Shown in pieces: positions 1 to 11,414 of a DNA stretch of 64,000 bases (its first letter is position 1; each line of letters opens with the position of its first letter). This stretch comes from Davidsoniella eucalypti (Eukaryota > Ascomycota > Sordariomycetes > Microascales > Ceratocystidaceae). The DNA lies in NCBI GenBank assembly GCA_004009845.1, contig RMBW01000029.1:186001-250000 (forward strand), read 5' to 3'. Made by a program: the position numbers and the translations under genes. The notes under the pieces were generated by a model, which had not been told where the DNA came from, did no database searches, and saw nothing but the letters and a program-made list of their open reading frames with translations.

Positions 1-1656
1 CAAGATCTAGAACAAGAAACTCAGGCACGAGAGGATGTGCTACAAAAGACTCAAGCACTTGTCACAGAACGAGATGAAAATATTGGCTTTCTGGAGGCCG
101 AGGTTCTAAGACTCAAGGCCCAGACCGGTGATGTCGAGACAATGGCCATTATCAAGCGCGAACTTTCCGACCAGGTTTCGCATATTCGTACTCTCGAAGC
201 CTCCAACCGCGATTACATAACCGAGTTGAAGCACCTCCGCCAGGTCCACAAGGCTGTCGAAATAGTCGAAGAAGAGAAGCGTTCACTTCAACGACGGGTT
301 GACGCCGCTGAGCATATCGAGAAGGAACTTGGCGAAGCCCAGATTCAAATACAGCGCCTCGAAGAAGAGCGCTCTTCATGGACATCATATCTTCGTGCTG
401 CTGCCGAGAACCCCGAAGCAGAACTTGAGTTTACCTCGCCAGAAGATATTGCCCGCGCCCTTGTCCAAGAAAGACTCAACACAGCGTCTTTAGTTGAGAG
501 GATAGGCGGTGTTCAGACAGAAGTGTCTGTTCTTGAGTCAACAGTCAAGACTTTGAATGATGAGAAGGCTGCCTTCAAAACTGAGCTAGAGAAGGCCCGA
601 ACGGCAGCTACAGCTACTGGCGACAACAAGGCTGTACTACGCTTAGATAGACAACGTGCCTTAGCTGTCAAGGAAGTCGAATATCTACGCGCCCAGGTTA
701 AGTCCTATGATGCCGAGGATGTGACATTCCACGGCAATAGCCATGATGAAGCACATACCAAGCACATACAGGATCTTGAAGGCCGTATACAGTGCCTTGA
801 GCAGCTCGTTGACCAATACAAGGGCGAGGTGCAGACGCTTCACAAGGACATCACATCATTGGAAGACATCATTAGCGCTGGAGGTGACAAGGCAGCCGTA
901 GGTCTTAAGCGCTCCCGTGCTGCACTTGAAGAAGCCGATAGTGCTTCCCAGGAGCAGATCGGTGAGATGACACGCAAACTGCGGACGGCGCAAGACGAGC
1001 TCTCAACTGTACAGAACAAGCTTGCGGTGAGAGAAAAGGACGTGATCGCGCTTATGAAGCAGCTCGAATCAGCTAAGAAGACTAGCAAAGTGCGCATTCT
1101 TGCGTTGCGCAACAACCCAACGTCCGAGGTTGAAAAGGTCAAGATGGAGACACTTCACGCCCTCAAGAAAGAGAACACCGAGTTATTAGCTCTGGTTCAG
1201 GGAGCAGTTCGGTCAGGCAATGCGCCCGAATTCGAGACTATACCAGCATCTCAACTCGCTGCGGCTCAACGTGACGTCCAAGCAGCCAAGAACGAGACGA
1301 CATCAGCGCACAAGTCGATCAAGCGCCTAAAGGAGGTATGGGCCGCCAAATCGCTCGAGTTCAAAGAAGCCATTTTCAGCACGCTAGGTTGGACGGTAGT
1401 CTTCATGCCCAACGGCAAGATGCGGGTAGAATCAACGTTTTACCCATCCGGCACCGATGAGCACGAGAACTCCATCATTTTCGATGGCGAGCGTGGTACG
1501 ATGAAGGTCGGCGGTGGCCCACGTAGCGAATTTGCCCAGCGTATCAGCAGCCTCATCCAGTTCTGGGTTCGAGACAAAGGATGTATTCCCGGTTTCTTAG
1601 CGGCGTTGACGTTGGAGTTTTATGAAGAACATGCTTCGCGAGAAGGAGATTCATGA
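1..1656 (+). CDS. MAD1: Spindle assembly checkpoint protein Mad1, 5'-truncated by window edge
   Basis: Mad1 holds Mad2 at unattached kinetochores and nuclear pores and starts the spindle checkpoint. The frame is open from base 1 with no start, so only the last 551 residues are present; a GTG at 37 is not a real start. Nearly all of it is charged heptad-like sequence typical of a long coiled coil. Two short motifs support the call: a Mad2-interaction motif RILALRNNP at 1093-1119, and the RLK triplet at 1324-1332 that in this family contacts Bub1. The last ~100 residues match the globular Mad1 C-terminal domain (GWTVVFMPNGKMR, then IPGFLAALTLEFYEEH). The stop is TGA at 1654-1656. It converges on the OPT gene. 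The family call is confident; the missing N terminus cannot be assessed. Confidence 0.9.
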   Translation, partial: QDLEQETQAREDVLQKTQALVTERDENIGFLEAEVLRLKAQTGDVETMAIIKRELSDQVSHIRTLEASNRDYITELKHLRQVHKAVEIVEEEKRSLQRRVDAAEHIEKELGEAQIQIQRLEEERSSWTSYLRAAAENPEAELEFTSPEDIARALVQERLNTASLVERIGGVQTEVSVLESTVKTLNDEKAAFKTELEKARTAATATGDNKAVLRLDRQRALAVKEVEYLRAQVKSYDAEDVTFHGNSHDEAHTKHIQDLEGRIQCLEQLVDQYKGEVQTLHKDITSLEDIISAGGDKAAVGLKRSRAALEEADSASQEQIGEMTRKLRTAQDELSTVQNKLAVREKDVIALMKQLESAKKTSKVRILALRNNPTSEVEKVKMETLHALKKENTELLALVQGAVRSGNAPEFETIPASQLAAAQRDVQAAKNETTSAHKSIKRLKEVWAAKSLEFKEAIFSTLGWTVVFMPNGKMRVESTFYPSGTDEHENSIIFDGERGTMKVGGGPRSEFAQRISSLIQFWVRDKGCIPGFLAALTLEFYEEHASREGDS

Positions 1657-2275
1657 TAAGATACGCGTGAAGTGGAGTGGAAGGCAAGAAGGCTAAGGAA
1701 ATACAGATTAAGACTGGAGAGGCATGGAGGATTTGCCCAAGGATGGAAGGAAAAAGAAGGAGTCTACTATGATCACGACTTTTCTTATCTCTTCTAATTT
1801 TTTATTTTTTATTGTGTATCACGCTATAAAAGAAATCATCGGATCAAACAAACGACAACAATAACAACGACGAAGAAACTCCAAGATACATATACAAAGA
1901 TACCCTTCATTACTTCTATTATCATTGCTCTTAATAGCAATACACACTTGTTAATTTCAATATACAACCTTTGGGATAAATATACACGTTGTTACTCTTT
2001 CTAGGAACATTAAAAGCTCAACTATGTAACTTATTTGGGTATCTAAAGATCAAAGAAGTAATAAATATGACTACAGAAAAAAGTACATGGAAAAACATAT
2101 TGGCAAAAGATGATATTCTTAAAAAAAAAGAAAAAAAGAAAATTGTAGTTTGATACAAGGTTACAAGGTTACAAGATTACATAAAGATTTTTCTTTTTTT
2201 ATAGATATATGCTGCCCGACATACAATAGATACAAGTAGACTGGTTCCGTTTTTGTCTTGTTGTGACTTGAGAGA
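1657..2275. other. Intergenic, convergent 3' ends of MAD1 and the OPT gene
   Basis: These 619 bases are AT-rich and A-rich on the plus strand, and no coding signal is seen. They should hold both 3' UTRs and poly(A) sites. A minus-strand open frame running in from 2406 overlaps the transporter exon in another frame and looks fortuitous. Confidence 0.6.
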
Positions 2276-5200
2276 TTACCACTTCGGCGGACCAAAGATG
2301 TCGCCGTCTGGAATCTCCTTGTATGGACAAGCATTCCAGTCACAGCCCTTTTTGTAGACTTCAGTACCCCACCATGAAAAGCCATCCATGATGCCGGGAT
2401 AGACAAAAGCGAAGAAGACGGTGACTATGCCAAAGGCAAGGCCGGAGTCCAAGGCAGCGCTTAGAGTCATCGTATACTTGGCCCACCAAGCGCTAGCACG
2501 ATTTCGGATGACAAAGTTGAAAATATAGCAGACTAATGCCCACACTGAGAAGTTGAGGCCTGTAGCCGGTGGAATCCAGCTCATGGTGCCAAAGATGACG
2601 GGGAAGTTGACGTGCTGGGCAATGCTATCTTTGCGTTTGCGGGCATAGAGCCAGACGAGTACAGGTAGGATGGCGCCGACTAGAAAGCACCATACTAGCG
2701 GGCGATACAAGGCACCGGGGCCGAAGAATTCGCCGGGACCGACGACACCCCAGAGGATAGAACCGTTGAAATGAACACGTGCGAATGGACATGTGAATCC
2801 ATTGACGGCATCGGCAGTACAAATGCCACGTACATTGCGGAACATCCAGTTCAGCACGCTGATCTGAGTGCACGACGATATGATTGTAGCTACCATCTGT
2901 ACTTGGAAGAGTAGGCGAGGAGGAATCTTCATGTAATGGCCCAGTTTCATATCAGCGGCGAACTTGATGCCCTGGGCGGACGATATGTAGCCGTAAGTCA
3001 CGAAAACCATGTTGGCTACAGGGCGGCCGGGGAATACGATGCCGCAGACTAGCTGGCAGATGAGGTATATGCTGCTGTGCTGGTTGGTGACAGCCATGAC
3101 AATGCCGTTGGGGATGAAAAAGACGGCACAGATGCCAAGGGACAGGAGTAGCCCGTACCACGGAAGATGGACAGGGTAACTTGAATATAGTTAGTAGCTG
3201 GTTGGAGGTTTATGTCGAAGTATGCTGCTTGAGACTTACTATTCAACGACAAAGATGCCGATCGCTGCCATGCTAATAAAGGTGATGAGATACCATAGCA
3301 TCGGCGCATCTTCGTAGCGGCGCATGAGACGCGTGTGGACATCTTCACGGCCAAAGCTAGATCCTGTCGGCGACCTTCTAAGCGAGTCGGCAGTGCTCGG
3401 TCTAGAGTTCAAGACGGGCGCCGATGCAGAGCCGGAGCCATCATTATCAGAAACAGGCTGGTACAGAGGCTGGCCGCTCTTTTCAGCCCGGGCTTCTTGT
3501 AGCGAGGCCTTCCAAGTACGCCATATATCCGGGCCATACCAACACGCGGTATGGGTGAGTAGTGCTGCTAGACCGGCAAACTGTACGCCGTAGCTGAGCA
3601 CATAGGTGATGGGTAAGAACACACGACTGTAGCCCTCGTAGGCTGTACGGTCAAAGACAAAGTCTTTGGTGAGAATACGGCTGACATCGTAAACCTTGCC
3701 TTTGTTGTCAAAGACAGATGCCGATAGGATGGGCATGTGGGCCGAGTATAGTACGTTGGTGTAGTACATGATTGGTGCCAGAATCCACATGACGACGGCA
3801 ACACCGGCAACAACATTGACTGCAGCCCAGAAAGGCACAAGCAAAGGCGATCCGATATATGTGATCTGGGCCCAGTCGAACGTCATGGGAAACAGGCCTA
3901 GACCAGACACGACACCGAACAGGTTCGCAGCTACGACGCTCTTAGGCGCAAACCATGTCAGGACGTTGAAGTAGCTGAGGGCTGGAAACAGCATGCCGGG
4001 CAAGAAGTAGAACACACACCCACTTAGCCATACGATGCTGAAAAAACGCCAGCGGCTGATGCGCCAGCCGTTCGCTGGCTTATTCTCTTCCTTGTGCAAA
4101 GTGGAAAACATAGATGCGGACATCAAAGTACCGGGCCAGACCATACTGCTAGGGCGAACCAGAAATCGCCGTGTCAGACCAGCAAAGGCATAGCCCAGGA
4201 TTTGGGTGGAGAGCGTCAGAAGCAGCTGGTAGGGAATGGAAACGTCTTGCTTGTAGAACTTGCTCTGTTCGACGATGACGTCGGTAGCAAAGGCAAAGCC
4301 AAATGCGACATTGCTACTGACGTAGACACAAGTGTGCTCTTTCTCGTTCCACCAGCCTTGGCCAAGCCACAGTCGACAGCGCTGGAAACGGGAGGCATAG
4401 CGAAGCGAGACGTTGGAACGGCTGGATAGGACGCCTAGTTCAAAGTGTTCGTGGGGATCGGCTGGCCGCTTGAGTACGAAATCCCATAAAAGACCGAGAG
4501 GATGTGCTAGTAAGAGGGCGATGACGGGTGTGATGGCTACACTCGGATATCGTAGCGAAAAGAAGAGATTAGTAGACGAGCCGAGTATGCTGAAGAGTAT
4601 CGACAGCGCCCACATGCGTGGAGTGTTTATAGATAGTGTGATGTCGTCGGTTGGTGAGACGGCAGCGCGGACAGCGTCATATGGCGAGTCCTCGAGAGGA
4701 TGGCCGGCATTTTCATTGTCCACATCGATGATGGTGTCCTCGCCAGACAGCGAGACAGAGTCTTGGTCTCCTTTCGAATCGAGTGGCTTCTTCTGTGGTG
4801 GAGATTCAGGCGGAGAGATTGTGCCATAGGATACAGCATCATCTTCCGCTAGAAAGGGCGTGCGGGACGCCATGGTTTGGGTGGATTGGGCCCCAGAGCT
4901 TGACGCTTGATCTTGGCTACTGTGGGATGCTGAAGCGATAGCGGCCCTGGATCGACGGACTCCCTTCAACTCTATGGGAGGGTTCAACGACGAGGACGGA
5001 TCAAGAGAGAGTGAAGACACAAACGAATCTTGCGAGGATGAAGAATCAGAGCGTTTCAGTCGTTGCTGCGGTGCAGAAAGAGCAGGGCCTTGTGGACTGG
5101 GATCCAGCAGGCGTGAACTTTGCAGCGGTACAGCAGATGGTGAAGCCAAAAGACTAGAAGGGACAAGACGGTGGGCAGTGCTGGCCGTCCGAGAGGCAGC

Positions 5201-5335
5201 CCGAGATTCTGAGCTGGCGGAAGAGAAAGAAGAGGGTGGACGAGTCCGCCGTGCCCCAGGTGATGAAGAACGAAGCATGGCGGGACGGATCGGGGCGGGC
5301 GGTTCACTTATAAGACGGGGTGGGCGTGTGGTCAA
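2276..5335 (-). CDS. OPT-family oligopeptide transporter (ISP4-like), two exons
   Basis: Proton-coupled oligopeptide transporter of the OPT superfamily, expected in the plasma membrane. Exon 1 is 5335-3240 and exon 2 is 3179-2276; the 60-nt intron has GTAAGT, a TACTAAC branch site and TTCAAG. The join restores the family motif EYYPVHLPWYGLLL, and 2096 plus 904 bases give exactly 999 residues. Many hydrophobic segments follow residue ~235 (first NTPRMWALSILFSILG), with the NPG-like and C-terminal segments expected of full-length OPT proteins. The first ~230 residues are a Ser/Pro-rich, low-complexity tail, longer than is usual. An in-frame ATG at 4873 (residue 155, MASRTPFLAEDD) is an alternative start. 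The substrate cannot be told from sequence. Confidence 0.88.
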
Positions 5336-8300
5336 CGAAGTGAGGAGAGAAGAGGCCCAGCTGGCTGGCTAGCGAGAGAGTCGACCTTCTAGCCCACACC
5401 ACCTTTACCTTTGCAGCATGCTAGACGAAGCGGCTCCTATTTTGCGTATTTACTCCTCGGGGCGTGTGTCTAACTTGGACCAGAGGGTGGTGGATGCCTG
5501 GGAAGCAGTAGACAAGCAGTATTACACTGGCTACTGAAAATAAGCAGAGGCTAGGCAGTTGGTGCGGTATAGTAAGTATAGGCAGCAGGGCGCTGATAAT
5601 GGGCTGTTTTATGCAAAGAATGGGCCAGTAGAAATGGGTTCCAAGACAAAAAGTGCGTGCAGTCTAACTTAGGCAAAGAAAACCAGGGGTGGGGTGCCTC
5701 TCTCTTGAACGTGATGAACTTATTTGTACAATTGGTACTCTGGTATTGTGGCAGCAGGGAAGGGGTGGTCTTAGTATCTTCCATAGTAGAAAAATCAAAA
5801 GACAGGCTTCCTGAGCTTCCTGTTTGAGCCGTTGCGTCACTGATGCTGATGCTGACGAGGGTGGCTCTTAAAAGGCGTGGTCGAGTGACTGCGTGACAAC
5901 AGTAGGTGTCTGTATTTGTAGTTGTATTGTATTTATATTGGCACTGGGCCATAAGCGTCAGGGGTTTCTGTCAGAGTCTTTCTTAGTGATGGCAAGGAGT
6001 ATAACGACGAGTCTGAATCTCGGGGATTGTTGATGCTAAGAATCGGCAGTGCGTATATCAGCCAGCGACTGTGTCTATACTGCCTAATTGCGTAGTCGTT
6101 ACAGTGCCGGTTCGAGCCCATGCACTGCACTGCATCTATATTTTTCTTCTTTTCTTCTTTTTCTACTACAGCTGTAATCAAGCTTCTCTAGCGTAGTTTC
6201 GCTCAAGAACCCACTAAGCCCAAGCAGCGACCGGCTTAATTCACAACGGCGACATCCACTATAGCTGTACAGCGTTCACTAGATAGGCCTGTAATTCATG
6301 GCCGAGCACGCCAAAGCACAGCCAGCCCGATTTCTTGTGGCCGGCCTTTTTTGCCAAAGTGTCGTCGTCGGATTCTGACATGTGCAGGCTTTTTTGCAGG
6401 ACCTGTACTTTTTTCCCTTTTGAGAGCGTGCAGCGCAATCCTGCGATGCGATGCAATGCGATGCAATGCAGAAGCAGTGTCTCGAGTTGTTCTTTTGTCT
6501 GTAGTTGATACATATCTACTTTGCGTCTTCCTGTTATTCTTGCCATATATTGAATCCCAACAACCGAGCTTGCTTACAAACTAGCCAACCGGCTGGTGTC
6601 CGGTTGTTGAAGAGCAGAAAGAAAAGAAGAAGAAAACCAAGCCAAGCAATATGGATTGCCGTTGCATGCATAATTTTGAGATCGCAGTCTCCAGGACTTG
6701 GGGGGCCCTGGACGAAGTTTTGGTTCCTTGGCTGTTGCTCGGACTTGCATGTCGGACTAGCCTGATTCCGATTGATCAGATTAGATAACCGAAAAAGAAT
6801 CTTCTAACAGAGCCATGATGTAGAGAATTCTTTTTTTTCTCTTTGTTGTTGCCGACGCCGCCGCTTGACCCATTTTAGGATTTTGAGATATCTATCGGTT
6901 TTTAGACATCTCTGTGCCTTACGTTGCGGCGCCAAACGAATAATGCCTACGCTAACTGGGCGATATGTACATTATGAATCATGTCGCATCTACAAGCTGA
7001 CAGCCTCTAGAGACACGCAAACGGGAAAATGCTAAGATACCTTCTGTCTAGGCTTATTATGGCGCCAACAGTCGTTTATATGCGCTGTATTTACGTCTGT
7101 AGTAGCATGCGTGGTGTTGGTAGCCTCGCTATAGTTGTTCTTCCAGTACTGGCCAAGTATGCGCTAAACCAAGACATAAATGCCTGATAAGAAACCGTGC
7201 CGTGCCATGTTGCTGCAAGTGCGTGTGCGTATGACTTCTTTGCTCCGTATGGACTAAGATATGTACTAGTGTCCATATCTTTTATCAAGACATTCATGTT
7301 CTCAGGCGAAGGCTTTGTTCCGGCTAGTTTATCATTAGTTCATCTATACATGTACAACTAAGTTGTAGTGCTATATCTAGCATTTGTGCTTGTTCCACTT
7401 AACCCATGTTCTTGGTATACCTATTATCGTGCTGTGCTTGGGATGTTCCCTGAACTTGAGCTTCCCAAAACGACTCAGACAATGCTGTCTTCTCTTGAAG
7501 AGCATCGACCACGGCTGGAAATAGAATTAGCGGCCCGCCGTTCATCATCATAAAGCCCTGGATATTGCTAGCCCAAAAGATGCTCGATGGCAACATCATT
7601 GCCAGGCCGCCGCACTATCAAACCTCGACTGGCCAGACGTTCTCTTGGCGAAATGTTCTTCTTTCGAGCTCCACCACTCCAGCAGAGATACTACATATAC
7701 GCTACTACTAATGCTATCTGTACAATGGGGAGCATTTTATGATCGGCGTCTCATTGAAGACCAGGCCACATATTAGAGCTATTGCGGAAGAGGGGAGTGC
7801 GCTTGTCTTTTTTGTAAACTCCGTCCAGCCTCTCTTTCTTTGGGCTTGATAAAAATCTACAAAAAACCATTCAATGTCACTAAGAATAAAAAACTAGGGC
7901 TCCGCGCCTGCGTTAGCGAGAACAGATTTTACAGATATCAACAGCCACTAATATCAGCAGGTTAAGGTGGGTGTCTTCTTTTGCTCGCCCTAACACCTAT
8001 CCTGTTTCTGGCCTCTTTTCTAGCCTCTGTCTCAGAGTCTAGATCTGGGAACTATGACTTTTGCGCCTTTATTTGGATACTATAGTAGGGACAGCAGTAA
8101 AATTTTTAAAACTTGTAGAGATGTAGAATGGAAACGACGAGCTCTTGATCTACCTCTCTTTTCATAATGAATCAGAAAAGCAGCAGTGTTCAGGCTTTTT
8201 TTTCATCAATCTTATGGAGCTATAGAGCTATGAAGATGTGTAGTGCCTCTACTAAAGTCACAGTTCACTATTTGATGCGTGATTGTGAATCCGAGCACTC

Positions 8301-9754
8301 TCATTCGCCAGAGCAAGCTGTATAATGACCTTTGCTCGCCGAATCTTTTGTCATCATGTTTTAATAACTATTGATGTATTGGGCACTGGCTAGTAAGTAC
8401 AGCTATGGCCTTTGCTTCTTTCAAGAGGTCCATCAGTCGGTGTGAAAGGCCCATTGAGACTAGGGAGTGCCATGTTTCCGCCCAGATATCGATAATGTCT
8501 TCAACAACCTTTGTGCACTGCACTATGAGATATGACTATATAAAGTCTTCTAGGAATGCAAACAGTGAACTACAATGTGAACCATGGCCCATGTATAGCT
8601 AAGTAGCAATGCACTCAGGTATCCAGCGACTGATATGTGGAAACCGGCCACTTCAAGAAACACTTCGTACTATGAGCGCTCTATAACGAAATCATTGGGC
8701 TGTTATATATCTTATACGTACCCTCGATCATCTTTGGTAGCCCGCAATAACCTCCTAGTTCTTCTAAATGGAATAATTCAGGCCGCACTAGACCAGTACA
8801 GGTTTAGTGCATAGTTGGAGCTTCCACACATTGAAAGACTCTTCTTACTTTCGCATCTGGGGGAATTCTTGTGTTCAGTCAATGGAGAATGAATGTTTCA
8901 CAAGGCGCTGAAGGCCTCTGACTGTTAGCCTCATTGATGTGCACAGATACCTGTATACATATGATCTTGCATACAAAATCTTCCCTTGCCTCTTAGAAGT
9001 CCCTATCGTAGGGGGTATCGAGGTTATTCACTTGGTGGTTCCGTGTGTCAAAAGGGTTACTATTCTTGACCCTAGATATTCTATCGCTTACCAAGTCTTC
9101 CATCGCTTCACAGGTTCGTTTACCCCTCAGTACATTCCGCGCAAAGTCTCCAGAGATATGCTCATTACGGCCACCAATCGCATATTTTAGATGTTTGAAG
9201 GGTGATGATCTCAGGTGACAGATCCCACAGCGTGACCCCCTCCATTTATAGTGTTTACATAGTGCTTTCTTAGCGTAGGAATCAGCTTTATCTGAACAAC
9301 TACTCTGTACAGATATACTATCTGTCGGGCGCATGATTATACAAGCTGCGCCCAGCGATCTGCGTCATGTGAACGAAGTTTCTGGCACTGCCGGTATGAT
9401 CGGTGAAAAAAGACAATGTTTACAATTGCAGATATAATGCGCAATTGCAAATACATAGCTTAATGTGTACAACTGGTGATCCTTGTTTGTAAAAGTCGAG
9501 TTCCATGTAGATTCTACTGATATGGTGTCTGGTGTTGATGATCTACACACATAGATATGCACATACAACTGTGTAGACACTATTAGCGGGGCTCAAGCTA
9601 GACTCACTGACTTTAATTCTCTAATTCGCCACTTTTAAGCCTAAAAGAAATCTAAAAGGATAGAGTCACCGCTACTAAGATACTTTGTGTCACTGGAGCG
9701 TAGCTATAACAACGCACCATTCTTGATATCGGCTCTATTGACCTCATACAAACC
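5336..9754. other. Gene-poor intergenic region between the OPT gene and FAU1
   Basis: About 4.4 kb with no gene I can support. The first ~800 bases are pyrimidine-rich on the minus strand and probably hold the OPT promoter and leader. The rest is AT-rich with short opposing ORFs. A GC-richer island at about 7440-7700 and a pair of overlapping opposite ORFs at 8939-9334 may be decayed coding sequence, but neither matches a family I recognise. A short pentamer repeat lies at 6442-6470. Confidence 0.5.
6442..6470. repeat. Short tandem pentamer repeat, TGCRA units
   Basis: Nearly six tandem copies of TGCGA/TGCAA are visible in the OPT-FAU1 intergenic region. The A/G variation within the unit follows no clear order. 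No function is evident. Confidence 0.8.
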
Positions 9755-10549
9755 ATGGCATCTCCTACGCTAGTCCTTGCTAAGCAGCAACTACGAAATG
9801 CTATCCGCGGGTCTCTGAAACACATCTCAGAGGCGTCCATCTTGGCCCAAAGTCAGTCAGTCTATCGTGCTGAATCCTATGTTCCGTGCTGCGTTTTTTT
9901 TCCTTCTTTTTTTTTCTAACCTTCTTAACGTATTCTAGGCCAAAGAGTGTTCGAGACTCTCAAGACATTCCCGCCGTACGTTAAGGCTTCAAGCATTAGT
10001 GTCTTTCTATCTATGCCATCTAGTGAAATTCAGACGCGAGACATCGTGAAGCATGCACTTGAGTCGGGCAAGGCAGTCTACATCCCATATCTCCACAAGA
10101 CGCCATCGCATATTGTATGTACACCCAACCGGGTAATGGACATGGTCCGACTCCGTGATCTGGACGATTACGAGTCACTACAGCCTGATAAATGGGGTAT
10201 CCCCAGCCTCGATCCAGCTACTGTTGACACCCGTCAACGTGTGCTTGGAGAAACCGCAGAGACTGTCGATCTGGCAAGTCTCGACTTGGTTCTCGTTCCT
10301 GGCTTGGCCTTTGACTCTGATCCGTCCGGCGGTGTAAAGCGGATGGGGCATGGCCGGGGCTTCTACGATTTATTCTTTGAGCGCTATGCTACTCTAGCAT
10401 CTCGGTCACCAATATCTCTTTACGGGCTAGGCCTACAAGAGCAATATCTTCCAAACCTTGCAGAGAGATATGAACTTCCAACTGGTTCACAGGATAGACT
10501 ATTGGATGGTGTGGTACTAGGAGACGGCTCAATAATTCACCAAGGTTAA
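9755..10549 (+). CDS. FAU1: 5-formyltetrahydrofolate cyclo-ligase, two exons
   Basis: Converts 5-formyl-THF to 5,10-methenyl-THF with ATP, returning it to the one-carbon folate pool. Exon 1 is 9755-9851 (MASPTLVLAKQQLRNAIRG) and exon 2 is 9939-10549. The 87-nt intron uses a slightly unusual GTCAGT donor and a TTCTAG acceptor. The join gives ILAQSQRVFETL, as expected near the N terminus of this family. Exon lengths 97 and 611 make 235 residues, close to usual size. Diagnostic parts are ISVFLSMPSSEIQT, KAVYIPYL, the WGIPSLDP segment, LVLVPGLAFD and the glycine-rich RMGHGRGFYD nucleotide-binding signature near residues 180-195. It converges on SmE. Confidence 0.93.
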
Positions 10550-11012
10550 ATCTTTGATTGTATGTCATTTGATTACGCTGTTGATGAGTGTAACAGTAAA
10601 GAAGATCATTAAATAACAGCAAATAGAAAGAGAGGCCGCATCATTGAAGTAATCCCAAAATCAGAAAAGAGTTCCACTCCAAGGAGGTCATTGTTGTCCG
10701 TCATCAGTCACTCTGAAGATGCTGATGTGAGTTGTGTAAAACGAGGAGAACATAAAGCATCTCGTACCCTGTCTGGCGTAACTTTTTGGCATGTTAAGCC
10801 TTCTTAGTCCCTTAGATGATTGTAGAGAGGTTGATATAGCCGCCGTTTTTTTTGAAGCCAAGAAGCTATCGCGTCGGCCACGAATTCTTTCTACAGCGTA
10901 TCACTATACATCTTCTAGCCCCTCCCAAGCTTTAATTTCTCGTCCGGTTCGTCTGATCGTGACATGGCGTAGCTATTTTGTCCGTGTATCCATAACAGAG
11001 TATGGCTATAAT
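10550..11012. other. Intergenic, convergent 3' ends of FAU1 and SmE
   Basis: These 463 bases lie between two stop codons that face each other. No coding signal or RNA gene was recognised; both 3' UTRs are expected here. Confidence 0.5.
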
Positions 11013-11414
11013 TTAAACAGATTGTATCAGAGAGACATTGTCACCCTTCAGCAGAATTTGGCCTATACATCCCACCGGTTGTTAGTAAAGTCGTTAGAGT
11101 TTTGTCCGGCGTGGAAAAAAATTACCTAATGGCGTCCGTATCTCCTCGGGGTTGGTCTTAGTCACGATCTTAACCTCAACGGCATCATCCAGCACCAGGT
11201 TCATGAACTCATCGAAACCCTACAAATTGAGTTAGTAGACTGTATACGAAGCCTGCACAGATGGTCAACATACTCGGATATTTCCCTCAATGCGGATACC
11301 AAGCTGCTCGTACAGCCACACCTGGACCGTAGTATGCGACTGGAGGAGCTTGAAGATGAAGTTGATAGGAGGAAGCAGAACGCGACGACCACCGCCACCA
11401 CCACGACCAGTCAT
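11013..11414 (-). CDS. SME1: Small nuclear ribonucleoprotein SmE, three exons
   Basis: SmE is one of the seven proteins of the Sm ring on U1, U2, U4 and U5 snRNAs and acts in pre-mRNA splicing. The gene is too broken up to show as one ORF. Exon 1 is 11414-11274 (141 nt), exon 2 is 11219-11126 (94 nt) and exon 3 is 11062-11013 (50 nt). The introns are 54 nt (GTATGT...TTGTAG) and 63 nt (GTAATT...TATAG). The 94-residue product begins MTGRGGGGGRRVLLPP and contains the Sm1 segment VWLYEQLGIRIEGNIRGFDEFMN and, in the tiny last exon, the Sm2 segment GQILLKGDNVSLIQSV. Length and motifs match the family closely. A gap of about 1.8 kb separates it from the divergent MTR10 gene. Confidence 0.93.

Noticed and set aside
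3310..3320. Further ACGCGT sites, for example within the OPT coding region and at 46005-46010
   Set aside because: One lies inside a coding exon and the other downstream of CYP15; neither is placed to act as a promoter of a replication gene.
3324..5372. Several open frames of 83-138 codons antisense to the OPT gene
   Set aside because: They are shadows of a strongly supported transporter frame with conserved motifs and a correct splice junction.
6100..6130. GGTTCGAGCCC, like a tRNA T-loop
   Set aside because: The flanking bases do not pair as a T stem, and there is no acceptor or anticodon arm at the right spacing.
5551..6181. Minus-strand frames of 133 and 82 codons upstream of the OPT gene
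   Set aside because: Low-complexity, Thr/Ser/Tyr-rich translations in pyrimidine-rich leader DNA; no conserved features.
10620..10800. Possible last exon of SmE near 10700, where the minus strand reads LMTDNNDLLG
   Set aside because: In-frame stops block every acceptor choice; the true third exon with GQILLKGDNVSLIQSV is at 11013-11062.
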